The notes beneath the pieces were generated by a model. It was given only the letters and a program-made list of their open reading frames with translations, did not search any database and had not been told where the DNA came from. This document shows, piece after piece, positions 35,926 through 47,110 of a DNA stretch of 64,000 bases; position 1 is the stretch's first letter, and each line of letters opens with the position of its first letter. Both the position numbers and the translations under genes were made by a program. The DNA comes from Amphiura filiformis (Eukaryota > Echinodermata > Ophiuroidea > Amphilepidida > Amphiuridae): positions 101,764,647 through 101,828,646 of the forward strand of contig NC_092628.1 of NCBI RefSeq assembly GCF_039555335.1. Direction: 5' to 3'.

Positions 35926-36954
35926 TATGTTGTTTTATAAAATTGTCTCATACTAAATAACAGTCTGAAAAAAAATATTCTTTTCAAATGATATTTGAAT
36001 TTGATCTATATTTTCTACAATTCTCATTCTGAACTGAGTGCAAGTGCAAATGAAGGCATCGATTTGTGTGGGGTAAGCTTCCCGCCAGTTCCCGGGGTAA
36101 GCTTAACCAAAGAATGCTCAATAAATATTACTCACAATTTGCGACACATTTTTTTTCTTCATAAAAATCATCACTTTCAATGTTGACATCATATATTTTG
36201 TAGTAATTCATTTTATAATCCATGTTGTTGGTAGACAAAACATGTTTGTTTATCTATGCTAATTTGATGTCAAATTGCCGACAAGATCGTAATAATGTTT
36301 ATGCAATATCAATCAACACATGTTGTCAAGTTGACAGTTCGTATTATAGTTTGGTTTCATCTTCTAAATCTATAGGGCCTTGTTAAATTTAGCAACAGAC
36401 TATCAGGTGCAAAGAGATCTAGAATCGGGAAAAAATTAAAGTCATGAATACAACTGAAGGGCCGAAAGTAAGACCCTAAATGGCGATGATCGATGTTCAA
36501 AATCAACACCCTTTATGTCGAAATTGTGGAAAATCGACTCCTTATTTGCAAAGACGTCGTCGACGCCCGATGGCCAAGATTCGACCTTTTTCGATGTTTT
36601 TATTAACGTGGATGCGTAGGCTCCATTACATGCGAGTGATCCCCCGGGACCATGCATTCCTTGCAGACAATGTTTACGCTTGGTCTCAATCTAAAGCTTA
36701 GTCCTCATTAGTCAATGTTAGTGCCATCAAATTGGTGTATGATGCTGCAGAACATGGAATGTTCAAGTTAAGCTCAGATTTCTTAGAAGCAGCCCAAACT
36801 TTGTTCTCAAAATTAAGTGAAATAACAGCAAAATGTGTAATTAAGCATGTTGATACATATGGCAGCTATTACATTTTTAAACAGCAACTTTCTCAAAACA
36901 CTCTAATCCCTAAATGTCAAGGAACTGTAAAAATGATCCAATATACCAATTTAA

Positions 36955-37722
36955 GGTGGTACGAAAGGCAAAATCAAGTTGCTCTGATTGAGATTAAAAT
37001 AGACTTGTTGCAGAGAGATATATGCAAAATAATCTTAATTCTAAAATTTGAGCCAAATCGGACAAACGGTTTTTGAGATATTGCTGTTGAAAGATTCTTT
37101 GTATTCTATTGTTTTTTGCCAATATATTGATGAAGTTAATGAAGAAAATTGGCAAAATGTGCTCATTAATATTAATTTTTGCCAATATTTTCCCAATATT
37201 TAATGAATAAACCTTCATACTACTTTTACCGTTAAGAATTTTGACCTGAAACTTTGCCAATGTGTCTCTATGACCTAAACCTTTAACATGTGATTTTCCC
37301 GCAAATCTAATTTGCATATTTGCATAATTAATTAGCCTTAAGTATAATGCTAATTAATTATGCAAATATGCAAATTAGATTGGCGGGAAAATCACATGGT
37401 AATGTTTTAGGCCATAGAAACACATTGGCAAAGTTTCATGTCAAAATAATATAAAATAAAAGTAGTATGAAGGTTTATTCATAAGATATTGGTATAATAT
37501 TGGCAAACATGAATATTCATGAGCACATTTTGCCAATTTTCCTCATTAACACAAATAAAAACAATAGAATACAAAGAAACTAAAAACATGCATATCTTGA
37601 CAACCGTATGTCCGATTTCCTTCAAACAAAAACTATTTTGCTCAGTTAGCTTAACTTATTCAATCTATTCAAATGGTTCTAAATTCAGTTTCTGTTTTCC
37701 AGAAACATCGTTTCGAACCCCC
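36955..37722. mobile_element. TTAA-flanked foldback element, second family (768 bp)
   Basis: TTAA at 36951-36954 and 37723-37726 flanks ends GGTGGTACGAAA and TTTCGAACCCCC. The two arms (about 380 bp each) pair imperfectly and meet around 37330-37345, where ATGCAAATATGCAAATTAG is mirrored. Apparent frames inside are not coding. Confidence 0.82.
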
Positions 37723-37726
37723 TTAA

Positions 37727-38649
37727 GGCGATATAATACCCCGAATTTCATCAGTACCCCTCTTCTTTTTTTTCTTGCAAATTTATTAAGTACATATATA
37801 TGTTTATCACCTCATGTCCTTAACTTATAAAATATATCTACATATAAAGTGACTTTCAACCATTTTAGTAAGTCATTTTAACCCTATATATTTTTTGTTT
37901 ACTGTAACCTAGTAACTCAGATCTGTGTTTCATAACAAACCATAATTTATTCTTTTCAAAATGTTCAAGTAGGGTACATGAATAGAATACATTAAATCCT
38001 TTGTTATACTCTCTATAGAAAATCTATAGTGGTGCATGCAAAATACCTACCATGATATAACACTGAATAAATTAAATAACACTTATACAATGGATGCATA
38101 GTCATAAGTTGTTAGGAGAAGAAAAGGCTATTAGGTCACCGTATGTCAGGTTATAGGTCAATTGGTTCAGGTCAAATTTAAGCATCAATTTTGAATACAC
38201 ATGTGAGAGTCTGTGATATCATATGAGGCATAATTTTGATATTCTGTCTTTAACTGGATATATATCGTGAAGTGCATGGTGGATATACTAATATACCTTG
38301 GGATGTAAATGGTGAGTACAATTTAGAATGCCTAGTTGAGACGGATTTCACAAATAAATATAAAATAGTTACCAAAATCACAAAAGGTAAGCTTACGGAA
38401 AACTACCCAATATGGTTGTATAGGTGACAAGAAATACAATTTTTTTCATCATTGCTGTAGTATGGTTGTTGTAACCTGTTACCTATGGCTTAATTAAGTT
38501 TCAGTGCAATAATGTCGCAAGTTAAAAATACAAAATATAGCTCAACATTGAAAATAGAAGCATTTTAACCAGTTCCTTTTTTGATAGTTGTGGAGCACCA
38601 AGTTCATGAAGTCATAAAAGAAATCAGGAACCACTTATTCCCATTTTAC
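37727..38649. other. No gene seen
   Basis: AT-rich DNA between the TTAA foldback element and the LTR retrotransposon. Confidence 0.5.
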
Positions 38650-38653
38650 ATAT

Positions 38654-39889
38654 TGAAACGGATGTGCCTTGGCCTACAAATACAAATATGGACTAAATAT
38701 GGTAGCGTGAAAGTCCCAAATGATCGATGTGAAATATAGGCCTAAATGTCAGGATCATGAATGGCATAAATACCTGGTCGTCGTTGATTATGAAATGGTT
38801 GTAAGATTGATTGTGATTTGCCACGGATTGTGAATTAATTAATTTAAGTAACTTAATTAAAGAAATGAGATCAATAAGGTGACTCATGACAACACGTAAA
38901 ATTAGCAATATTATATTGTACTGGTTTCCCAGCATAAACTGTAAGCTTCACAATGCACAACAATATATTCAATATTCACGTATCAAGTTTACAACTCCAA
39001 TCTCATCACTGAAATTATCAGCAAAATAACGACATTATTTAATCACTAAAAATCAGTCACTTCATCCTGTAAAAGTCACGAGTGCATCGGCATAAAAGCT
39101 TCACTTATAAAATCATCGTGGGTTTGTTTACAAATGAACAGCTGATTGCTGTAATTTCCCACGCTCAAATTGATGACGAAATTTAGAGTATCGGACTCTA
39201 TCGCCGATCTCTCAAATACATTTATTATATTATTTATTTATTAAAAGGCCGGCGTATTGATTAGAAAATCGTGACAATTAATAAGATGAATTAACTAAAG
39301 AAATTAATGATTTATGATTTATCGACGATGCGTATTTTATTTATCTGACTGAAGTTAAAAATAGAAAAGCCAAAACCTGATCACGCCATAAGCGAGAACT
39401 CACTCGGAATTAATCCGCGCTTACTGAGTCTCCGTGATCCAAAAGTATACAAAAATTATAAGTAAATTAAAAGCACATTTCTAGTCAGATATTATATTAA
39501 ATACTGAATCATTACTTAATTATTACAACACTCACGTAGCTGGTCCTAAAAGGATCAGCGAATCTATCAGAATGTCCGAGTGCCGAAGTGCGAGTTGCAA
39601 GACATGAAAAACACGTCCACCCGGTACAAAGCCTGGGCCGCAACTCAGCCGTTCCAAAATGCAACACGAACGGCATTTCTTTTCTATATCGCGCAAGTAA
39701 TTAGGTCGCGCAATTTGCGTACGCGCTGCGCCTGCAAAGCAAGCACGCGATACCTGAGCAAATGAAATAAAGATTGAAATGAATAGATTATAAAATATGA
39801 TAAAAATATGATTAGCGCTGCCGAAGTTTTAAATGATGGTTTTCAATATTAGTAGGCCTACTGAGGTGCCTACTGGGGGTTCCGTTACA
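38654..39889 (-). repeat. 3' LTR of the retrotransposon (element orientation)
   Basis: The mate of 43722-44951 with matching TG...CA ends. ATAT lies directly outside at 38650-38653, matching the duplication beyond the other LTR. Confidence 0.92.
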
Positions 39890-39901
39890 TTACCCCCTTC
39901 T
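39890..39901 (-). other. Polypurine tract
   Basis: AGAAGGGGGTAA lies directly before the 3' LTR in element orientation, the expected plus-strand primer for reverse transcription. Confidence 0.8.
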
Positions 39902-42390
39902 AAGAAAACATTTTGTCCTCAAAATACGAGGTAATATTGAAAAGATATATACATAATAAAATAGACACCAGTTATCAGACAATAGATCTACGGTCACATT
40001 ATACAAAACCAAGTCCTACATCACAATTACCAGTAATGCCATTCCTGAGCAAAGGAATCCACCATCATCAATCTCGTCTCAGGAATCAGGACTATTAACG
40101 GACATCCAACATCATAATGTCACTGGATAGCAAATCTACAGTCATCTCCTGGTTCATCGTAAATCACATTGACATTCAGATATTTTTAAGCTTACCAAAA
40201 AAAAATAAGACAACAGTATAAAAAGTCATCATGGTGATGGTCATGAAGAACGAGAGTTAATTAATGCTTACGTTAACTTCCTGGATAAACAATCAACTCA
40301 GTTGAATTTCGTTAAATGCACACGAGAACTGTATCCAGAATTATGAAATACACGAATGATTGAAAACAGTTAATGCACAGATTATTTCCAATGTTTACAT
40401 GCACGCAAAATGTTTGAACTGCTACTGACAGCCCGTGTCCCATAAGCAGGAACTACTTTCGGCGCGTTTTTAGAATTTGCAAAATTGAGCAGCCAAAATA
40501 ATGAATTCTGGTACGAATTCTGATTCTCACATCTACATAAACACATTTTTAACAATGTTTGCAAAAACAAATAATAATTCAAGAGAATTATCCCTTTTAT
40601 GTTGAGGAATAAAACATACTTTAAACATGTGAGATAAATTTATCTCCAGAAACATTTAATTTGCGCTATTTACCTTGGAAACAAACATGTACAGTTGTAA
40701 ACATGTACACACATGTGCGTCAGCATGAAGAGTTCGTTCGTCGCACACGTACATGTCATTTCATAATCATTCATTGAATCAGCTGTTCGCCAAACAATAA
40801 TATTTGAAAATCGATAATGAACTGTCAAAACAGTTGTACGATATTTACAATAGAAATGTACCAACTGTTCAATGTGGTGAGCAGTTAAATTTTCTATCAA
40901 CACTTTTGCATGGCTGATGTTCAACCATAATAATTGAAAGATTTCCAGCAATGTTTTCCAGCCAGGATTATAATTTTATAAACAACAAAAATGCGAAATT
41001 TTCAACACTGCTTGATGACGTCCATCCATGTCTCTGTGGAATATTATGTCTCTCTGTATAAACGTTGACTGACTACAGAATGGTATTTAAACATGGTGAA
41101 ACATTGAAGACTGAAAGGTAAAGTGGTGACAATAAATGCAATTTTATACAGACATGTAAGCTTATAAAAGTAAACATACAAATTAATTTCATCAACAATA
41201 TAAAAAGGTTTATCCATCCTTCCTGGTTGATGACGTCTGTCACTGTGTCAGGTATGCAGTGCAGGCTGTGTCCAATCTTGAAACTTCCATCTTCAGGTAG
41301 GAACTGTATTCTGGAACACTTGCACTGAAGTTGTAATCTTCTTCGCCAATGACATGTCTTTGACTTCGTCGTTGTCTTCGTTGCCACTCCGATGCACTTC
41401 TATCAGGAATCACACAACACAAGAAGAAATTATTTAAGTTCACATGTTCATGAGTTCTGCAAATGATAAATTGTTCTTGGTAGTTTCCTCTTCCGCTTGT
41501 AGTTGTAGTGCATGGCTTGTAGGTGCTGTATCGAGTTCTCAGTTTGTGAGGTTTCCACAGTAATTTTAAAATGTCTGTGAAAATGTCTGTGAGAATGAGT
41601 CGTAGAACAGCGCTTTCAAACTTCGTCTTCATAGATTGAGTCGGTAGAACTGGTCGAACATCCATCTGGAAACATCACACCATCGTTGTCGCCTGGTAGT
41701 TGTAAACATCTGATGCCAGTGAGGTGCCACATGAATGTCGAAAGTAATTTTGGTTTGTTACTTTCTGTATTCTATGACAATTTCTGAGGGTTTTATGTCT
41801 GCTGTAGTGTTAGATTAGAGAGTTCTTGTCTCTCTTGATGAGTCAGCGGACACCTCAAATTTCAGTTTAGTCTGCTCAATTGTATGCGTTGTTGTGTCCA
41901 CACAACAGGTCTATGGATATGCATACATTATATTGAAGCTATGTAACTTCCATCATTTTTAGAGCAGTATACAGGTAAGTTAAATTAGCATTTGCAATCA
42001 AATTATTGCAAGTTTTGGTGTACAATGAAAATCTTGTACAAATCTGATGAGGTTAAATTATAAAATACATTGTTCTTGTTGTCATTGAACAATATTGTTT
42101 GTTCAAAAGCATTATATACTTTTGAACTGCATCATACCAAATCAAAAGAAAATTCATGCCATTACCGGGGCCCTCGGTAAGTGCACTCTTCAACCTTTGA
42201 TTTGATATTATAGTGACAATTCTTAACATGAAATACATCATGAAACTCGTGCTACTTTCCACATGTGAAGTCACTAAACCTCTTCATTATTTCTTGTGGT
42301 GACAATTCTTAACATGGTTTGAGGTGTAACCATGAAACTCGTGTAACTGCGCATGTTACACATGTGAAGCCACCATAATGTTTCTATAAG
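39902..42390 (-). other. Non-coding internal region of the retrotransposon
   Basis: 2.5 kb between Gag and the 3' LTR. Short frames exist (for example 41665-41240) but none shows polymerase, integrase or envelope features. An imperfect duplication with GTGACAATTCTTAACATG and CATGAAACTCGTG blocks lies at 42212-42373, just after Gag. Confidence 0.6.
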
Positions 42391-43344
42391 TTAACGGATA
42401 GTTCGCCTTTTCCAGGCTCGCCTTTGAGCTGAAGGAGATTTTCTCTTTACTCGTTCAGGTGTTGTTTGTACATGTACCTGATTTATTTCGTTCGAAATGT
42501 CATCTATCAAGTCAATAATTGTTTTGTCAATGATAGTTTTTGACTCTACATGTACATGACATTTTCTGAGTTCTTCAGCCTTGTAAAAAGACTCTGTTTC
42601 CACTGCTATTTGTATCATGGCATTAAAAGAGGCAGGTTTGGCATGTAAAATGTTCAGTCTTACCCGGCTATCTGGTATAGCATTTACAAAGTATTTCTTT
42701 GCCAATGCTTGTGTGGAAGAATCCGGCATTGTAGGAAAGACTATTTTAACCATTGTGCGAATATCATGAGCCAGATCAGGTAAAGTTTCATTAGGATTTC
42801 TGACTCTATTATTTAATTTCATCCAAAATAATTCTTCCTGGTTTTCATGACCAAACCTTAGGTTCAAGGAAGTTACCAGTGATTGGAAGTTGTGTCTTTT
42901 TGAAACGTTCACGTCACTTAATACTCCCTGTGCCGTACCTCTTAAATTTGCAGCTAAATGCATAGCTTTATCATAATCGTTCCAATTATAGTATTCTGCT
43001 ATCAGTTCGAATTGTAGCAGGTAATTGGACCATGATGTTGTACCATCATATTTATCTAGTTTGATGTCAGGCTTGTTTGGTGCATGCTCATAGTCATTAG
43101 ACTGAGAGTGTGCAGTGGCTTCACTGAATGATGCCATGTTATCCTGCTCATTACTATTTTGGTACTTTGAAGCCGACACATTTGGATCACTGAAACGAGC
43201 CTCAGTCAACATTTTGACAATGCATTCTATAGCTGCTTCAATCTGACCAACTTTACTGTGTAAAAAGGCTATGTGCCATTGTTCATGTTTTTCTTGCATG
43301 TCTGAGTCCGAGGACTCGTTGCAATTGGCAGTGGTGACTGTCAT
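42391..43344 (-). CDS. Retrotransposon Gag (317 residues)
   Basis: The central block has the Ty3/Gypsy Gag pattern: KLDKYDGTTSWSNYLLQFEL, LAANLRGTAQGVL, LVTSLNLRFGHENQEELF, LPDLAHDIRTMV and YFVNAIPD. It forms capsid in retrotransposon particles. The N-terminal ~80 residues are variable. No CCHC zinc knuckle is present; the protein instead ends in a basic stretch (ERVKRKSPSAQRRAWKRR) that could bind RNA. The ORF is intact from ATG (43344) to stop, which suggests recent activity. Confidence 0.88.
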   Translation of the reverse strand: MTVTTANCNESSDSDMQEKHEQWHIAFLHSKVGQIEAAIECIVKMLTEARFSDPNVSASKYQNSNEQDNMASFSEATAHSQSNDYEHAPNKPDIKLDKYDGTTSWSNYLLQFELIAEYYNWNDYDKAMHLAANLRGTAQGVLSDVNVSKRHNFQSLVTSLNLRFGHENQEELFWMKLNNRVRNPNETLPDLAHDIRTMVKIVFPTMPDSSTQALAKKYFVNAIPDSRVRLNILHAKPASFNAMIQIAVETESFYKAEELRKCHVHVESKTIIDKTIIDLIDDISNEINQVHVQTTPERVKRKSPSAQRRAWKRRTIR

Positions 43345-43701
43345 GGCATTAGTTCAATTTTCTTGACTTCAGCCAAATTATTTGACAGATTCTGTATGCT
43401 CTTGGCATGAAGGGTTTGACCTGCTTATTTACAGTATTGTCGTCAAATGCCCTTAACTTTGTGTCAAGTCGGTATCAAAGAACACCTCATTGTGATCTCG
43501 ATTCCGATTTTCAAGTTTCGAGTCACGTTTTGAATTTCGAAGTTGATTTTCGAGTTTCAAAGTTGTTGAGGTTAATTGCTCTTTAACATGAGGTTTTTAT
43601 GCTTACTGATCCATCGTTTAAATCTCCTTGATCCTTTACTAACACTATTTGTAGCCAATTTTATAATAATGTAGGTCGAAAATCTGATAAACAGACTTTC
43701 T

Positions 43702-43719
43702 ATCCCACCGCTGCCACCA
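43702..43719 (-). other. Primer-binding site matching leucine tRNA 3' end
   Basis: Two bases inside the 5' LTR. The plus strand reads ATCCCACCGCTGCCACCA, identical to the 3' end of animal tRNA-Leu (AAG/UAG type) including CCA, so the minus-strand element RNA is complementary over 18 nt. This fixes the element's orientation. Confidence 0.85.
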
Positions 43720-43721
43720 AA

Positions 43722-44951
43722 TGAAACGGATGTGCCTTGGCCTACAAATACAAATATGGACTAAATATGGTAGCGTGAAAGTCCCAAATGATCGATGTGA
43801 AATATAGGCCTAAATGTCAGGATCATGAATGGCATAAATACCTGGGCGTCGTTGATTATGAAATGGTTGTAAGATTGATTGTGATTTGCCACGGATTGTG
43901 AATTAATTAATTTAAGTAACTTAATTAAAGAAATGAGATCAATAAGGTGACTCATGACAACACGTAAAATTAGCAATATTATATTGTACTGGTTTCCCAG
44001 CATAAACTGTAAGCTTCACAATGCACAACAATATATTCAATATTCACGTATCAAGTTTACAACTCCAATCTCATCACTGAAATTATCAGCAAAATAACGA
44101 CATTATTTAATCACTAAAAATCAGTCACTTCATCCTGTAAAAGTCACGAGTGCATCGGCATAAAAGCTTCACTTATAAAATCATCGTGGGTTTGTTTACA
44201 AATGAACAGCTGATTGCTGTAATTTCCTACGCTCAAATTGATGACGAAATTTAGAGTATCGGACTCTATCGCCGATCTCTCAAATACATTTATTATATTA
44301 TTTATTTATTAAAAGGCCGGCGTATTGATTAGAAAATCGTGACAATTAATAAGATGAATTAACTAAAGAAATTAATGATTTATGATTTATCGACGCGATG
44401 CGTATTTTATTTATCTGACTGAAGTTAAAAATAGAAAAGCCAAAACCTGATCACGCCATAGCGAGAACTCACTCGGAATTAATCCGCGCTTACTGAGTCT
44501 CCGTGATCCAAAAGTATACAAAAATTATAAGTAAATTAAAAGCACATTTCTAGTCAGATATTATATTAAATACGAATCATTACGAATTATTACAACACTC
44601 ACGTAGCTGGTCCTAAAAAGGATCAGCGAATCTATCAGAATGTCCGAGTGCGAAGTGCGAGTTGCAAGACATGAAAACACGTCCACCGGTACAAAGCCTG
44701 GGCGCAACTCAGCCGTTCCAAAACAACACGAACGGCATTTCTTTTCTATATCGCGCAAGTAATTAGGTCGCGCAATTTGCGTACGCGCTGCGCCTGCAAA
44801 GCAAGCACGCGATACCTGAGCAAATGAAATAAAGATTGAAATGAATAGATTATAAAATATGATAAAAAATATGATTAGCGCTGCGAAGTTTTAAATGATG
44901 GTTTTCAATATTAGTAGGCCTACTGAGGTGCCTACTGGGGGTTCCGTTACA
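43722..44951 (-). repeat. 5' LTR of the retrotransposon (element orientation)
   Basis: Begins TGTAACGGAACCCC and ends CCGTTTCA in element orientation, that is TG...CA. It is almost identical to the other LTR. Differences are about two substitutions but about ten small indels, most in homopolymers or GCC/CCGG contexts. A short frame at 43761-44003 occurs in both LTRs and is not considered coding. Confidence 0.92.
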
Positions 44952-44955
44952 ATAT

Positions 44956-45230
44956 CAACTTTATTTCCCTAATGTGTTAGCAACACATATCCAAAATTTT
45001 AACGAAATCCGTTGATAGTAAGCTTTCCAAAATGAAGTGAATTTAAATCATCAGTGATGTACCTCCTTTTGGCTTCTATCTGTAAAAGCATGTAAGCTAC
45101 ATTGATACCGATACCACCAATAAAGCGAGAAGATTTGCCCCTTCATTTTGCATACCACTTTGTCCAATTTTTTTTGTAATTTCTTCACAAAATGCAAAAA
45201 TGCAAAAAAAATCAATGGGTGTAGTACCCC
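44956..45230. other. Possible half of an older TTAA element
   Basis: Ends GTGTAGTACCCC next to TTAA (45231), the inward C-rich end type seen in the other TTAA elements here. No mate was found; the retrotransposon insertion may have separated it. Confidence 0.35.
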
Positions 45231-45234
45231 TTAA

Positions 45235-45761
45235 TGTAGGCACCGGAGTTTAGCGCGGTTCGGCATAAAAGCGACATTTTCGCGCATTTGGGTGTCCAAA
45301 GCGCATTTTTGGATTCCATCGAGAATGTTCACGATTTTGACCCATCGATAAGCTTAAAGTTAAAACTTACGATTTTATGCCCCAAATCGGCAGCATTTAC
45401 AAGAAAATTCACTCAATATTGGTTCTAACTTCACTTATGTACATCAAAATACAAATAACGATCATTAAACCAAGCATAATGTGGGGAAATTTGCCCTTGC
45501 TTTCGACATTTCGATCGACGATTTGTGATGGTCGCCATCTTTATTTTTTATTTTTTCCAGAAACTGGAAATGAACCGGAAGTCGTTCGTAATTGATTGAC
45601 ATGCCATTGTTTTACCGATGTTTTTTTCGTGTTTTGCATTGAAAACAGGCGATCGCACATTTTAGCGCATTTTGACCTATTTTTTGGCCCATTTTCGCGC
45701 ATTTTGAAAAGTGGCCAGCGCATTTTGCCGTTTTAAATCGCGCGAAACTCCGGTGCCTACC
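45235..45761. mobile_element. TTAA-flanked inverted-repeat element, third family (527 bp)
   Basis: TTAA at 45231-45234 and 45762-45765. Terminal repeats contain GTAGGCACCGGAGTTT on the left and its complement on the right. The interior is rich in GCGCATTTT motifs. It sits directly on the TTAA that ends the neighbouring GTAGTACCCC sequence, so it may be nested in an older TTAA element. Confidence 0.78.
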
Positions 45762-46389
45762 TTAATGCAACAACTTCCCACAGCGAACATGAAATCTGCA
45801 ATCTTGACCATCTTTGAAACTGTTCCTTTACTGTACTGTACACTAAATGATGTTTAAAATGTCTCTCCATTTGGATTTGTTCTTGGTAACATTGTGCAAA
45901 TGTTACAATGGTCCTCCGTAGCACCGGCCCAGAAAGGCCCTAGACCTACCGGAAGACTAAGTCAACAGCGGGCTGCAGACAAAGTCAACCTATCCAACCG
46001 GGATGAAGGCCATGGAGTTTTATCAAGTTCTTTGCTGTTCGGTCCCACTGAAATTGATTATATAATGCGCAATATAAAAATGACGATTCATCAAATTGTT
46101 TGGGTTTAAATGGCCAGTTAAGAGGGGGATTCTCCTTCACTGAACTTGTGTATAAATCGCTGCCCGGTGGTGAGCAATTAATGGTTTGTTATAATGTAAA
46201 CAATTTAATTTCCTTTCTCTTGGTTTCTTTCTTTTTCTTTTATGTTTCTTGCATTTCCCTTTTATTTTTGTTTTCTTCTTCTTTCTTCTACGCGAATCAA
46301 CTTTGATTCGCCTATGTACCAAGTCAGGCGAATCACAGCGCGAATCGATTCAGTGATTCGCGTCCAAATTCGAGCCCCTGGACAAAAGA

Positions 46390-46910
46390 CAATTTGGCGT
46401 CCGCATGAGTGAGCACAAACGGGAAGCAGAGAAAGCGGGCCAGCTTACATTTTGTAAATACACACGCTCCAAAAGAACAGAATCTCTTACGGAAATAAAT
46501 AAATCCGCAATTACTGATCATGTGTCAAAGAGAAAACCATATCATAGACTGGGACAGTTCATCAATCATCGACAGAGAAGAAAATCGCAGAGCAAGACGG
46601 GTAAAGGAAGCGATCTGGATTCGCAAGAGAGGGGACAAGACCATGATCAGAGACGAGGGCACATTCTTTCTGAGTCACATGATTTTTGATCCTCTACTCA
46701 AGTCAAGACCACCGCTGGAGACAGGAATACTACTTCCGGGAAAATCAAAACATCCGGTCAAGGTTCCCGCTCCAAGCAGATGGATCAATAACATCATCAA
46801 TGCTTTGAGAAAGCCAGAAGGTTTCTGGCGAAACTGTCAGCAGAAAAACATAAGTTTTTCACTTGGTCTTGACAAATTAACTCTTTTCATTTCAATGTTT
46901 TGGAGATCTG
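46390..46910 (+). pseudogene. Penelope-like endonuclease C-terminal fragment, frameshifted
   Basis: One frame reads QFGVRMSEHKREAEKAG, then INKSAITDHV. It continues after a shift near 46520 as RENHIIDWDSSSIIDREEN, RRVKEAIWIRKRG and MIRDEGTFFLSH. This order resembles the region after the GIY-YIG endonuclease core in Penelope-like elements. The GIY-YIG core itself and the reverse transcriptase are absent. Family assignment is from memory of the pattern. Confidence 0.6.
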
Positions 46911-46939
46911 TGAATTAGTTCCTGGACATAAATTGGCAT

Positions 46940-47110
46940 TATATAGGTATCCTAGGTGAATTCAAATTTGCCATCAAATTGCATCGTTTTATATATCAAA
47001 TTAAAGCCCTTGAGTAAACTAAGCCAAAACTGAAAACCTTTTTTTCATAGCACTTTCCGTAGCAAAGTTACATCTTGTCAAAGATTGACTTTCATCAAAA
47101 AGATTCAGCT
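46940..47110. repeat. Dispersed repeat, copy A
   Basis: GGTGAATTCAAATTTGCC through GATTGACTTTCATCA, about 95% like 50299-50455 in the same orientation. TAGTCTCATG follows both copies at a short distance. Confidence 0.8.

Larger units (their letters stand above)
38654..44951 (-). mobile_element. Gag-only Ty3/Gypsy-like LTR retrotransposon (6.3 kb)
   Basis: Complete element in minus orientation: LTRs of 1236 and 1230 bp, ATAT duplication at 38650-38653 and 44952-44955, a leucine-tRNA primer site, a purine tract, and one Gag ORF. The internal region is only 3.8 kb, and I see no protease, reverse transcriptase, RNase H or integrase motifs. It is therefore probably non-autonomous (TR-GAG type) and moved by enzymes from a partner. 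Confidence 0.9.

Noticed and set aside
36480..36701. Frame with CRNCGKSTPYLQRRRRRP resembling a zinc-ribbon start
   Set aside because: Only one Cys pair, no second pair, an overlapping frame on the other strand, and no splice context.
38693..38935. 80-residue frame present twice (also 43761-44003)
   Set aside because: It is duplicated because it lies in both LTRs; no domain, and the frame covers terminal repeat sequence.
41240..41665. Second retrotransposon ORF (141 residues) as pol or env
   Set aside because: No catalytic motif of protease, reverse transcriptase, RNase H or integrase and no membrane segment.
46137..46322. Lys/Arg-rich minus-strand frame
   Set aside because: Product of a T/C-rich low-complexity stretch on the plus strand; no other support.
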